From Clostridia bacterium (lineage in GTDB: Bacteria > Bacillota > Clostridia > Christensenellales > Aristaeellaceae), in assembly GCA_017508975.1 (NCBI GenBank), contig JAFWQU010000021.1, positions 62,001 through 126,000 of the forward strand: a stretch of DNA of 64,000 bases. The letters run 5' to 3'. Positions 45,036-53,750 of this stretch are shown piece by piece. The position numbers and the translations under genes are program-made. How positions within the stretch are numbered: the first letter of the stretch is position 1; every line of letters begins with the position of its first letter. The notes beneath the pieces are model-generated. The model made no database searches. It saw only the letters and a program-made list of their open reading frames with translations, and was not told where the DNA came from.

Positions 45036-45961
45036 CCGACGCACAGACGGTGGAAATCACGGCGGCCGGCGGGCGGCTCGATGTGGAGCTGGCCGCGGCG
45101 GCCGGCATCACCCGCTCCCGGGCGGCCTCGCTGATGGAGCAGGGGCTCTGCCTCGTGGACGGGGAGCCTGAGCGCAAGGCCGGCGCCAAGCCCCGCGCGG
45201 GCGCCCGGGTGCGGCTCACGATCCCTGCGCCCCAGCCCGCTGAGCCGCAGCCGGAAAATATCCCCCTCGAGATTCTCTGGCAGGACAACGATCTGGCGGT
45301 GGTGGTCAAGCCCGCGGGCATGGTTGTGCATCCCGCCGCGGGAAACCCCGACGGCACGCTGGTCAACGCGCTGCTCTACGCCCTGGACCACCTGGGCGGC
45401 ATCGGCGGCGAGCTCCGCCCGGGGATCGTCCACCGCCTCGACAAGGACACCTCCGGCTTGCTGCTGGTCGCGAAGAACGACACCGCGCAGCTGGCGCTCA
45501 GCCGGCAGCTGCAGCAGCGGGAGATGGAGAAGCACTATCTGGCGCTCGCCGAGGGCATCCTGAGGGAGGACGCGGGGCGGATCGACATGCCCATCGCGCG
45601 CTCCAAGCGGGACCGGAAGCAAATGACGATCGATCCCCAGGGGCGCGAGGCTGTCACCGAGTGGCGCGTCCTGGCCCGGGGAAACGGCTGTACCCTGCTG
45701 GATGTGCATATTCTGACCGGCCGGACCCATCAGATCCGCGTGCATCTGCGCTCCATCGGGCATCCGGTGTGCGGCGATCCGATCTACGGCTATCCGAAAG
45801 GGCTGAAGGTGCCCCGACTGATGCTCCACGCGCGGTCGCTCGCCTTCACGCATCCGGCTTCCGGGGAGCGCATGTGCTTCACCGCGCCGCTGCCCGAGGC
45901 CTTCCTGCGCGGCATAAAAGCCGGCGGCATTCAGCTTCCGCCGGCTCTTGAAGAGACGTAA
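45032..45961 (+). CDS. RluA/RluD family pseudouridine synthase
   Basis: Isomerises uridine to pseudouridine in rRNA or tRNA; likely the RluD/YlyB type that follows lspA in Firmicutes. The 309-residue protein has an N-terminal S4-like domain (GGRLDVELAAAAGITRSRAASLM), then the catalytic HRLDKDTSG with D137, and VHILTGRTHQIRVHLRSIGHPV. ATG 45032 overlaps the lspA stop as ATGA. The exact target site is not predictable here. Confidence 0.93.
   Translation: MTDAQTVEITAAGGRLDVELAAAAGITRSRAASLMEQGLCLVDGEPERKAGAKPRAGARVRLTIPAPQPAEPQPENIPLEILWQDNDLAVVVKPAGMVVHPAAGNPDGTLVNALLYALDHLGGIGGELRPGIVHRLDKDTSGLLLVAKNDTAQLALSRQLQQREMEKHYLALAEGILREDAGRIDMPIARSKRDRKQMTIDPQGREAVTEWRVLARGNGCTLLDVHILTGRTHQIRVHLRSIGHPVCGDPIYGYPKGLKVPRLMLHARSLAFTHPASGERMCFTAPLPEAFLRGIKAGGIQLPPALEET
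45915..45946 (-). terminator. Terminator of uxaB-uxaA inside the 3' end of the pseudouridine synthase gene
   Basis: Minus strand AGCCGGCGG-10 nt-CCGCCGGCT followed by TTTTATG. It lies beyond repeat copy C as seen from uxaA. Confidence 0.75.
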
Positions 45962-46001
45962 TGCAGTTTTCTCTGGAAACTCGGAATTCTTACAAGGGGA
46001 A

Positions 46002-46121
46002 TTTCGCGCCTGCGGGCGCGACCAGGTCCGCAGCCGGACTGGCGGCTTTCCGATCGCCCTGGACCTTCGGTCACATGCTGTTGCTGGATTTGTAATTCTT
46101 ACTTGAGATTAGTATTATCAG
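46002..46121 (-). repeat. 3'-UTR hairpin repeat, copy C (after uxaA)
   Basis: Longest clean copy. Plus-strand order: CGCGCC-TGCG-GGCGCG hairpin, GTCCG-CAGC-CGGAC mini-hairpin (long subtype), GGCTTTCCGATCGCCCTGG, ACCTTCGG, then the tail TGTTGCTGGATTTG...TACTTGAGATTAGTATTATCAG. The tail faces uxaA, 15 nt from its stop. It lies in the shared 3' region of two convergent genes. Confidence 0.85.
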
Positions 46122-46127
46122 ATTTTT

Positions 46128-46157
46128 CGGCGTCGCTTAGAGGGTGACGCCGTTTTT
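46128..46157 (+). terminator. Terminator for the lspA/pseudouridine synthase unit, overlapping uxaA 3' end
   Basis: CGGCGTC (46128-46134) pairs with GACGCCG (46146-46152), followed by TTTTTG. The T-run lies inside the uxaA coding end. Confidence 0.78.
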
Positions 46158-47609
46158 GAATATCGCCAGGTCGTGGAAGCCGTGCTCCTCCGAGCAGACC
46201 TCCTGTCCGCCCGCGACCGCCAGCACCAGCTCTTCCAGTTCGGCGGCCAGGTCCTTCAGGCTCATGCCCTGGGACAGCAGCCGCCCCGCGTCGAAGTCGA
46301 TCCAGTTGCGCTTTTTCTTCGCCAGCGGCGTGTTGGAGGCAATCTTCACCGTGGGCACCGGGCAGGCGAAGGGCGTCCCGCGTCCCGTGGAGAAGAGCAC
46401 CATCTGCGCACCCGCCGCGGCCAGCGCCGTCGCGGCCACCAGATCGTTTCCGGGCGCGGAGAGGAGGTTCAGGCCCGGCGTCTTCACCTGCTCACCGTAG
46501 CGGAGCACGTCCCGCACCGGCCCGAAGCCGCTCTTCTGCGTGCAGCCCAGCGCCTTGTCCTCCAGCGTGGAGATGCCGCCGGCCTTGTTGCCCGGGGAGG
46601 GATTCTCGTAAATCGTCTGGTGGTGTTCCTCAAAGTAGTGCTTAAAGTCATTGATGAGCGAGACCGTCTTGCGGAAGACCTCCTCGTTCTCCGCGCGGGC
46701 CATCAGGATGGTCTCCGCGCCGAACATCTCCGGAACCTCCGTGAGGATCGTCGTGCCGCCTCGTGCGGTCAGCAGGTCCGAGAAGCCGCCGATCGTGGGG
46801 TTGGCCGTGATGCCGGAGAAACCGTCGGAGCCGCCGCACTTGAGTCCCACCACCAGCTTGGACGCCGGACAGGGCACCCGCTGCTCGTCCCGCATGCGGT
46901 CCGCCAGCTCGCCCAGCAGCCGCATGCCCTCCGCGAGCTCATCCTCCACATCCTGGCAGACCAGGAAGCGCACCCGGCTCTCGTCGAAGTCTCCCATGTA
47001 CTCGCGCAGGATCTTCACGCCGCTGTTCTCGCAGCCCAGACCCAGCACCAGTACGCCGCCGACGTTGGGGTGGGTCGCCAGGTTCGCCAGAATCCGGCGG
47101 GTGTTCTCCTGGTCCTCGCCCATCTGGGAGCAGCCGTAGGGGTGCCGGAACGCGGCGACGCGCTCCACGCCGCCCCCGACCAGCTCCTGCGCTTCCTGCT
47201 CCAGCGCCCGCGCCACGTCGTTGACACAGCCCACGGTCGGCAGAATGCACAGCTCATTGCGGATGCCCACGCGGCCGTCCCTGCGCGGATAGCCCGGGAA
47301 GGTGCGCTCCGGCAGCGGCTCCAGCGCCGGGTGGGTCGGCTGGTAGGTATAGGACAGCTCACCGGAGAGCCGCGTCTTGAGGTTGTGCACATGCACATGG
47401 CTGCCCGCGGGGATGTCCTCCTTCGCGGAGCCGATCGGGAAGCCATATTTGATCACCGGCTGTCCCGCGGGGATGTCCGCCAGCGCCACCTTATGTCCGG
47501 CCGGGACGTCGGTGCGGAGGGTAAGCCCCTCCACCGTCTCGCCCGCCGACAGCGGTTCCAGCGCCACCGCGACATTGTCCCGGGGGGTGATTCTGAGGCA
47601 TTTGTTCAT
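46137..47609 (-). CDS. uxaA: Altronate dehydratase UxaA
   Basis: Dehydrates D-altronate to 2-keto-3-deoxygluconate in galacturonate breakdown. The 490-residue protein has an N-terminal SAF domain (to about 80) and the large UxaA dehydratase domain (FPGYPRRDGRVGIRNELCILPTVGCVN, HPYGCSQMGEDQENT, GLKCGGSDGFSGITANPTIG, NPSPGNKAGGISTLEDKALG), with conserved Cys that may hold iron. It follows uxaB by 24 nt. The next steps, KdgK and Eda, are encoded 10 kb away. Confidence 0.95.
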   Translation of the reverse strand: MNKCLRITPRDNVAVALEPLSAGETVEGLTLRTDVPAGHKVALADIPAGQPVIKYGFPIGSAKEDIPAGSHVHVHNLKTRLSGELSYTYQPTHPALEPLPERTFPGYPRRDGRVGIRNELCILPTVGCVNDVARALEQEAQELVGGGVERVAAFRHPYGCSQMGEDQENTRRILANLATHPNVGGVLVLGLGCENSGVKILREYMGDFDESRVRFLVCQDVEDELAEGMRLLGELADRMRDEQRVPCPASKLVVGLKCGGSDGFSGITANPTIGGFSDLLTARGGTTILTEVPEMFGAETILMARAENEEVFRKTVSLINDFKHYFEEHHQTIYENPSPGNKAGGISTLEDKALGCTQKSGFGPVRDVLRYGEQVKTPGLNLLSAPGNDLVAATALAAAGAQMVLFSTGRGTPFACPVPTVKIASNTPLAKKKRNWIDFDAGRLLSQGMSLKDLAAELEELVLAVAGGQEVCSEEHGFHDLAIFKNGVTL

Positions 47610-47633
47610 GGATTCTTCCCTCCGTCCGGCCGC

Positions 47634-49106
47634 TCAGCCGCCAAACCGCTCGTCCACAACCGCCTTCATGCCCTTTTCCAGGATCTCCGTGAGCATATCG
47701 GTGACGGTATCCGCCAGGCACGGGATCTTCGTGAGGTCCTGTCCGAAGAAGGATTCATCGGAGAGGAAAGCCCGCACCTGCTCCGCGGGCGTCAGGCCGC
47801 TCGTCTCCGTGAAGAAGCGGAGCACCGCCGCGTCGTCCTGCAGCTCGTAGGGCTGTCCCGCGCGCTCGCAGTGCAGCTTGCCGTCCTCGCCCAGCTTGCC
47901 GCCGCGGTAGAGGCTCATCATCGCCGCGATGGAGAAGGTCAGGTGCGGCGGCAGGCTGCCGTTCTTCTCCACATAGCCCAGCAGGGAGGGCAGGCAGCGG
48001 GCGCGCCACTTGCTGACGCAGTTCAGACAGATCGACAGCAGCTGGTGACGGATGAAGGGGTTGGCAAAGCGTCCGGTCACCGCCTCCGCAAAGGCCGTCA
48101 GATCCTCCTTCGGCAGAGTCAGGGTCGGGATCACCTCATCGTAGAGGGTCTTCTGCATGAACGTGCGGATCACCGGCGCGTTCATCGCCTCCAGCACGAT
48201 GTCGCAGCCGTACTGGAACGCCATGGGCACAAAGGAGGTGTGGGCGCCGTTCAGGATGCGCACCTTGCGCTGCTTGTAGGGCTTCTGGTTGTCGGTATAG
48301 ATCACCGGCAGCCCGCAGGCCGGCAGCGGTAGCTCGTCGGAGAGATCCCGGCTGCTCTCAATCACCCACAGGCCGAAGGGCTCCGCGGTCACCAGGATCC
48401 GGTCCTCGTAGCCCAGCTTCTCCCAGATCGCCTGGTCCTCCCCGCGGGGATAGCCGGTCACGATCCGGTCCACCAGTGTGGAGGTGAAGACACAGGCGTT
48501 CTCCAGCCACTGCTCGAACCGCTCGCCCAGCCCCCAGATTTTCGCCAGCGCCTTCACGCAGCGCTTGAGCTCGATGCCGTTGTCGTCGATCAGCTCCACC
48601 GGCAGGATGATCAGGCCCTTGTCCGGCGCGTAGTCGAACGCCTCCGCGCGCTCGTAGAGGAACTTGGTCAGCTTGCCCGGATAGGTGTTGGGCGGGCAGA
48701 GGGAGATCTGATCGCTCTCGTCCAGCACAATGCCCGCCTCGGTGGTGTTCGAGATGATGAAGCGGAGCGTCTCGCAGCGGGCGTAGGCGGCATAGCGGTC
48801 ATACTCCCGGTAGGCGTCCACCGCGTCGGAGACGCTGGTGATCACGCGGGACTGCTCCACAGGCTTCCCGTCCACCAGGCCGCGGAGCATCACGGTATAG
48901 CGATAATCCTGCTCCCGGAAGGCCGGGAAGAGGGTGCCGATGTTGATGGGCTTCACCAGCACCACGCTGCCGTTGAAGTCCGTCTTCTCGTTGGCAATAT
49001 CGATCATCCAGTCCGCGAAGGCCCTGAGGAAGTTTCCCTCGCCGAACTGCAGCACCCGGACCGGGCGCTCGGGGGCGGGCGCCATCGTCGCATTCAGTCT
49101 ATCCAT
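47634..49106 (-). CDS. uxaB: Tagaturonate reductase (altronate oxidoreductase) UxaB
   Basis: NADH-linked reduction of tagaturonate to altronate. The 490-residue protein belongs to the long-chain mannitol dehydrogenase family: N-terminal VLQFGEGNFLRAFADWMID (nucleotide site), and the signature KVRILNGAHTSFVP in the middle with catalytic Lys. GGAGG is 8 nt before the ATG. First gene of uxaBA, with a promoter divergent from lacZ. The isomerase UxaC that would feed it is not in the window. Confidence 0.95.
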   Translation of the reverse strand: MDRLNATMAPAPERPVRVLQFGEGNFLRAFADWMIDIANEKTDFNGSVVLVKPINIGTLFPAFREQDYRYTVMLRGLVDGKPVEQSRVITSVSDAVDAYREYDRYAAYARCETLRFIISNTTEAGIVLDESDQISLCPPNTYPGKLTKFLYERAEAFDYAPDKGLIILPVELIDDNGIELKRCVKALAKIWGLGERFEQWLENACVFTSTLVDRIVTGYPRGEDQAIWEKLGYEDRILVTAEPFGLWVIESSRDLSDELPLPACGLPVIYTDNQKPYKQRKVRILNGAHTSFVPMAFQYGCDIVLEAMNAPVIRTFMQKTLYDEVIPTLTLPKEDLTAFAEAVTGRFANPFIRHQLLSICLNCVSKWRARCLPSLLGYVEKNGSLPPHLTFSIAAMMSLYRGGKLGEDGKLHCERAGQPYELQDDAAVLRFFTETSGLTPAEQVRAFLSDESFFGQDLTKIPCLADTVTDMLTEILEKGMKAVVDERFGG

Positions 49107-49152
49107 TTTTCATTCCTCCATCCCGGCGGCTCCCGGCCGCTCCTTATAATCT

Positions 49153-49182
49153 ATTTTACAACGTTTCTGCGGATTCCGTCAA
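49153..49182 (-). promoter_or_regulatory. Promoter of uxaB-uxaA
   Basis: Minus strand TTGACG (49177-49182), 18-nt spacer, TAAAAT (49153-49158). Confidence 0.7.
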
Positions 49183-49220
49183 GGCTGTCCGGACGCAGAA
49201 AAGAAATTCCGTGGGAGGGC

Positions 49221-49248
49221 TTGCAAAAACATCCCTACGTTTTATAAT
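49221..49248 (+). promoter_or_regulatory. Promoter of lacZ
   Basis: TTGCAA (49221-49226), 16-nt spacer, TATAAT (49243-49248), about 28 nt before the ATG. The -35 elements of this and the uxaB promoter are about 40 bp apart, so one regulator could serve both. Confidence 0.75.
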
Positions 49249-49276
49249 GATTTAGAGAACGCCGAGGAGGTGCACT

Positions 49277-52255
49277 ATGTTCGCAGAACAATTCAATCCC
49301 GCCTGGCTGGCTGACCCGGAGGTTTTCTCCGTCAATCAGCTCTCCGCCTGCTCCGACCATGAGATTTTCGCGTCCGCAGAGGAACGGGAGAGCAGCCTGG
49401 TCCGCTCCCTGAACGGCACCTGGCGCGCGCATTTCGCGATGAACCCCGGCACGGCGCCGGACTGTCTGCTGACCGACGGCAGCTCGGATGCGTCGCTGGA
49501 GGCGATCGAGGTCCCCTGTGAATTCCAGCTGCTGCGCCCGGACTGGGATCCGCCGCACTATGTGAACGTTCAGTATCCCTGGGACGGCCACGAGGCACTG
49601 GTGCCTCCGCAGGTCTCCGAGCTGTACAACCCCACCGTCACGGCCGTACGCCGCTTCACCGTGGAAGAGCAGGAGCTCCGCTGCGGCCGCGCGGTGCTGA
49701 CCTTCGAGGGCGTGGAGGCCGCGGTTGCCGTCTGGCTGAACGGCCGTTTTGTGGGCTACGCGGAGGACAGCTTCACCCCGCACCGCTTCGACGTCACCGC
49801 TGTTCTGCAGGCCGGCGAGAACCGGCTTGTCGCCCGCGTCTTCAAGCGCTGCACCGGCACCTGGATGGAGGATCAGGATTTCTGGCGGTTCAGCGGCATC
49901 CACCGCGATGTGACGCTGACCTTCGAGCCCGCCGTCCACCTGGCGGATCTCTTTGTCCGCACCCCGCTGGAGGAGCAGTACACCCGCGCGTTCCTCGAGG
50001 CGGATCTGACCCTCGACCGCCCGCAGGGCACCGTCCAGGTGCAGCTCACCGATCCCAGCGGCGCCGTGCTGCTGGACGAGACGCTGGACGCCTCCGCCGC
50101 GCTCTCGCTGCGGCGCGAGATTCCGGGCGTGCACCTCTGGTCCGCGGAGGAGCCCTGCCTGTATCCGCTGACAGTCACCCTGCGCGACGCACAGGGCGCG
50201 GTCGTGGAGGTCTCCCGGCTGCAGGTCGGCTTCCGGCAGTTTGAGATGATCGACAAGGTCATGTGCCTGAACGGCCGGCGGATCGTCTTCCACGGCGTCA
50301 ACCGGCACGAGTTCGACTGCGACCGGGGCCGCGTGATGACGCACGAGCTGCTCCTGCACGACCTGCGAGACATGAAGGGCATGAACGTCAACGCCATCCG
50401 CACCTGTCATTATCCGAACAACTCGATGCTGTACCGTCTCTGCGACCAGTACGGCTTCTATGTGATCGACGAGACCAATATCGAAACTCACGGCACCTGG
50501 GCGCGGGAGGACCGGGGCGCGGGCGCGGTGCCCGGCTCGCGGCCCGACTGGCTGGAGGCCGTGCTCGCCCGCGGCCGCGCCATGCAGGAGCGCGACAAGA
50601 ACCACCCCTGCATCCTGCTGTGGTCCTGCGGCAACGAGAGCTGGTTCGGCGAGGACCTGCTGGCCCTGTCCAACCTCTTCCGCCGCCGCGACCCCACCCG
50701 CCTGGTGCACTACGAGGGCTGCTGGCCCAGCGAACAGTACAGCGCCACCTCCGATGTCTACTCCCGGATGTACTACAAGGTGGCGGACATTGAGAACTAT
50801 CTGAACGGCAATCCCCAGAAACCCTTCATCAACTGCGAGTACACCCACGCCATGGGCAACTCCTGCGGCGGCATGTGCCATTACCGGGACCTGGAGGACC
50901 GCTACCCCATGTACCAGGGCGGCTTCATCTGGGACTATGTGGACCAGGCGCTGCGGGTCAAAAACATTAACGGAAAGACCCGCCTGGCCTACGGCGGCGA
51001 TTTCGGTGACAAGCCCAACGACTGGCACTTCAACACCAACGGCATCATCCTGGGCGACCGGACGCTGACCCCCAAGGTACAGGAAATCCGCCAGCTCTTC
51101 GCAGACGTCACGCTGATCCCGGACCTGCAGGGCGTCGAGGTCCGGAACCGCAAGGTCTTCGCTCCCCTGAAGGGCTATGAGCTGCGCTGGCGGGCGCTGT
51201 ACAACCGGGAGACCTGGGAGGAGGGCATTGCCGCCCTGCCGGAGATCCCCGCGGGCGGTTCCGCGCACGTTCAGCTGCCGCTGGAGGAGCTGGCGGAGCG
51301 CGACGGCGAGATTATCCTGACCGCCTGGCTGGTGACCGCGCAGGAGGGGCTGCTTCCCAAGGGCTTTGCGCTGTCCTTCGGGCAGACGGTGTTCGGCGAA
51401 CTTCCGGCTGCGGCCAAGGCGGAGTCCCTGCCCTGGATTCTCTGCGACCACAACCTCGGCGTGCGGAAGCTGGGCGTGCTCGCCTCCCGCGGCGAAGGCA
51501 TCATCTCCCTGCGCGACGCGCTGGGCCGCGAGACGCTGCTGCGCGCGCCGCTGCTCTCCCTCTTCCGCGCCCCCACGGACAACGACCGCGGCAACAAGGA
51601 CGCCCTGCGCCAGGGCATATGGCACCTGGTGAGCCGCTACAGCCGTATGTCCTCCGCGGAGGTGGAGGGCGATACCGTCACCTGGCGCTATACCAACGAG
51701 ACGGTGCCGGGCATGGATCTCTCCCTCTCCCTGACCCCGCAGACGGACGGCCTGTGCTTCCGGCTGCACTGGCGCGGCACGGCGGGGCTGCCGGATCTGC
51801 CCGCCTTCGGCCTCTCGCTGCAGATGGATCCGCGGCTGCATGAGGTCACCTACTTCGGCGCCGGCCCCGACGAGAACTACGCGGACCGCTGCCGGGGCGC
51901 CTGGCTGGACTGGCACCGCTATGACAGCCGGACCGCGCTGACACGCTACGCCAAGCCCCAGGAGTGCGCCAACCGCCGCCAGGTCTCCGTGCTGCGCCTC
52001 ACCGACGAGACCGGCCACGGCGTCGAGCTGACGGGCGAGAATCTCGAGGTGCATGTGCTCCCCTATCTGCCGGAGGAGATCGGCGCGGTCTGGCATCCGG
52101 ACGAGCTGGGCGAGACCTGCCGCACGGTCCTGGACGTCGCGCTCTTCCGCAAGGGCGTGGGCGGCGACGACAGCTGGGGCGCGCCGGTGCTGCCCGTTTA
52201 CACCTATCCCTCGGACCGCGACTGGACGCTCACCTTCAAGCTGCGCGGCATCTGA
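49277..52255 (+). CDS. lacZ: Beta-galactosidase, GH2 family (LacZ)
   Basis: Hydrolyses terminal beta-galactosides such as lactose. The 992-residue protein has the five-part LacZ layout: sugar-binding beta domain, two immunoglobulin-like parts, TIM barrel and C-terminal small chain (from about 720). Acid/base is E454 in WSCGNESWFG and nucleophile E521 in INCEYTHAMGNS. No signal peptide, so it acts in the cytoplasm on imported sugar; no transporter gene is adjacent. AGGAGG lies 7 nt before the ATG. Confidence 0.96.
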   Translation: MFAEQFNPAWLADPEVFSVNQLSACSDHEIFASAEERESSLVRSLNGTWRAHFAMNPGTAPDCLLTDGSSDASLEAIEVPCEFQLLRPDWDPPHYVNVQYPWDGHEALVPPQVSELYNPTVTAVRRFTVEEQELRCGRAVLTFEGVEAAVAVWLNGRFVGYAEDSFTPHRFDVTAVLQAGENRLVARVFKRCTGTWMEDQDFWRFSGIHRDVTLTFEPAVHLADLFVRTPLEEQYTRAFLEADLTLDRPQGTVQVQLTDPSGAVLLDETLDASAALSLRREIPGVHLWSAEEPCLYPLTVTLRDAQGAVVEVSRLQVGFRQFEMIDKVMCLNGRRIVFHGVNRHEFDCDRGRVMTHELLLHDLRDMKGMNVNAIRTCHYPNNSMLYRLCDQYGFYVIDETNIETHGTWAREDRGAGAVPGSRPDWLEAVLARGRAMQERDKNHPCILLWSCGNESWFGEDLLALSNLFRRRDPTRLVHYEGCWPSEQYSATSDVYSRMYYKVADIENYLNGNPQKPFINCEYTHAMGNSCGGMCHYRDLEDRYPMYQGGFIWDYVDQALRVKNINGKTRLAYGGDFGDKPNDWHFNTNGIILGDRTLTPKVQEIRQLFADVTLIPDLQGVEVRNRKVFAPLKGYELRWRALYNRETWEEGIAALPEIPAGGSAHVQLPLEELAERDGEIILTAWLVTAQEGLLPKGFALSFGQTVFGELPAAAKAESLPWILCDHNLGVRKLGVLASRGEGIISLRDALGRETLLRAPLLSLFRAPTDNDRGNKDALRQGIWHLVSRYSRMSSAEVEGDTVTWRYTNETVPGMDLSLSLTPQTDGLCFRLHWRGTAGLPDLPAFGLSLQMDPRLHEVTYFGAGPDENYADRCRGAWLDWHRYDSRTALTRYAKPQECANRRQVSVLRLTDETGHGVELTGENLEVHVLPYLPEEIGAVWHPDELGETCRTVLDVALFRKGVGGDDSWGAPVLPVYTYPSDRDWTLTFKLRGI

Positions 52256-52275
52256 CCGCCGGAAGGAGAATCCCC

Positions 52276-53193
52276 ATGTGGATTGCGGATACTCATTCGG
52301 ATACCCTCTGGGCCGCCGGCGTCCGCCGGATGGACCCGGAGACGCTGATGATCACCCCGGAGAAGCTGACCCAAGGCGGCGTCGGCCTGCAGGTTTTCGC
52401 CCTGTGGACCGGTCCGGAAGGGAATAAAGGCGACGTCGCCGGCACCATCACAGCGGAGCTGGTTGCCCTTGAGCGGCACTGGCTGGCGGCCGGTTTCCGG
52501 CAGGTGGATGATCCCGCGGAGGCCCTGGGCCGGGAGAAACCCTGTCTGATGCTCTCCTTCGAGGGCTGCGAAGCGTTTGAGTCCGGCCTTCACACCGTGC
52601 GCGAGTGGCGCGCGAAGGGCATCCGCATGGCCGCGCTGGTCTGGAACAATCCCAACGCGATCGGTTTTCCCGCCAAGGGCAGTTCCACAGACGGCCTGAC
52701 CGCCTACGGGCTCTCCGTTGTGCGGGAGATGCAGCGCTGCGGGATCGCGGTGGATACCAGCCATCTGAACGAGGCGGGCTTCTGGGATATCCTGCGCAGA
52801 ACCGACGTGCCGCCCCTGGCCTCCCACTCCTGCTGCCGCGGCCTGTGCGACCATTTCCGGAATCTCACCGACGAGCAGCTCAAGGCGCTGATCCGCTCCG
52901 GCGGCTATGTGGGCGTCAACTTTTATCCCTGGTTTCTGAGCAAGGACGGCAGGGCCGACGCGGACCGCGTTGCGGAACACATCGACCACATCTGCCAGCT
53001 CGGCGGCACGGAGAACGTGGGCTTCGGCTCGGACTTCGACGGGATCGAGGTCACCCCGTCAGACCTGCGCCACGCGGGAGAGTTCCCGAACCTTCTCGAT
53101 GCGCTGCGCCGACGCGGCTACGGAGAAGACGCCCTGGAAAAGATCGCCGGAGACAACCTGGTTCGCTACTACCGGCGGATCGCGCAATTTTGA
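52276..53193 (+). CDS. Membrane dipeptidase family (peptidase M19)
   Basis: Zinc dipeptidase; bacterial members cleave L,D- and L,L-dipeptides. The 305-residue protein has DTHSDTLW (H7 and D9), SFEGCE (bridging Glu), DTSHLNE and LASHSCCRG (zinc His residues) and GFGSDFDGIE near the C terminus. No signal peptide or lipobox, so a cytoplasmic location is expected in spite of the family name. AAGGAG precedes ATG 52276, 20 nt after the lacZ stop, so the two are probably cotranscribed. Confidence 0.93.
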   Translation: MWIADTHSDTLWAAGVRRMDPETLMITPEKLTQGGVGLQVFALWTGPEGNKGDVAGTITAELVALERHWLAAGFRQVDDPAEALGREKPCLMLSFEGCEAFESGLHTVREWRAKGIRMAALVWNNPNAIGFPAKGSSTDGLTAYGLSVVREMQRCGIAVDTSHLNEAGFWDILRRTDVPPLASHSCCRGLCDHFRNLTDEQLKALIRSGGYVGVNFYPWFLSKDGRADADRVAEHIDHICQLGGTENVGFGSDFDGIEVTPSDLRHAGEFPNLLDALRRRGYGEDALEKIAGDNLVRYYRRIAQF

Positions 53194-53272
53194 ATCCCGG
53201 GCAGCAGGATTTTCCAGCTGCTCCCCGAAATAGAAAAGCCATCGGCTCAACCGATGAAAAGGAGGATGAAAC

Positions 53273-53434
53273 ATGGATAAGTACGAGTGCCCCTGCAGCT
53301 ATGTCTATGACCCTGAGGTCGGCGATCCGGAAGGCGGCATCGCCCCCGGCACCCCCTGGGAAGATATCCCCGAGGATTGGGTCTGCCCCGTCTGCGGTCT
53401 CGGCAAGGATGCCTTCACCAAGGTCGAGGAGTAA
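53273..53434 (+). CDS. Rubredoxin with C-x-C first knuckle
   Basis: Small iron electron carrier. The 53-residue protein has the second knuckle C38-PV-C41 in WVCPVCG as usual, and the conserved [15 protein letters not shown] core. The first knuckle reads Y-E-C6-P-C8-S-Y-V-Y-D, one residue short of the normal C-x-x-C. ATG 53273 has AAGGAGG 8 nt upstream, and a small CATCGG/CCGATG hairpin sits just before that. A strong terminator follows the stop. Likely partners are oxygen or peroxide reductases, none of which is nearby. Confidence 0.93.
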   Translation: MDKYECPCSYVYDPEVGDPEGGIAPGTPWEDIPEDWVCPVCGLGKDAFTKVEE

Positions 53435-53452
53435 CACCCCCTCAAGATGACA

Positions 53453-53495
53453 CAGCCCCCGCAGTCCGGTTTTCCGGCTGCGGGGGCTGCGTTTT
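53453..53495 (+). terminator. Terminator after rubredoxin
   Basis: CAGCCCCCGCAG-T-CCGG-TTTT-CCGG-CTGCGGGGGCTG, 16 pairs with one bulge, then CGTTTTC. It may also stop minus-strand transcripts coming from the dinB unit. Confidence 0.85.
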
Positions 53496-53537
53496 CATAT
53501 CAATCTCAGTATCATGCGCTAAATGTCAGCAGGGAAA

Positions 53538-53637
53538 TTTCGCGGCCTGCGGGCCGCGACCAGGGCTTTCCAATCGCCCTGGACCTTCGGATACATACCG
53601 TTACTTGATTTGCAGTTTTACTTGAGATCAGTATCAC
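53538..53637 (-). repeat. 3'-UTR hairpin repeat, copy D (tandem pair, distal)
   Basis: Short subtype. CGCGGCC-TGCG-GGCCGCG (one pair longer than in copies B and C, same loop), CCAGGGC-TTTCCAATC-GCCCTGG, ACCTTCGG, then the tail CCGTTACTTGATTTGCAG...CTTGAGATCAGTATCA. It abuts copy E head-to-tail in the same orientation. Confidence 0.85.
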
Positions 53638-53750
53638 GGTCTGCGAACCGCAGCCAAGTCCGCAGCCGGACTGGCGGCTTTCCGATCGCTCTGGACCTTC
53701 GGATGCATACTGTTACTTGATCGATCGTTTTTGCTTTGGATCAGTATCAG
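53638..53750 (-). repeat. 3'-UTR hairpin repeat, copy E (tandem pair, next to the 81-residue gene)
   Basis: Long subtype with a different first hairpin (CTGCG-AAC-CGCAG), then AGTCCGCAGCCGGACTGG, GGCTTTCCGATCGCTCTGG, ACCTTCGG and the tail ending GGATCAGTATCAG. ATACTG and CAGTAT pair across the tail. The stop codon of the 81-residue gene (53747-53749) lies in the last bases. Confidence 0.83.

Noticed and set aside
53500-53750. Remnant insertion sequence or transposase around the tandem repeats
   Set aside because: No transposase-like frame, no terminal inverted repeat of IS type and no target duplication could be seen.
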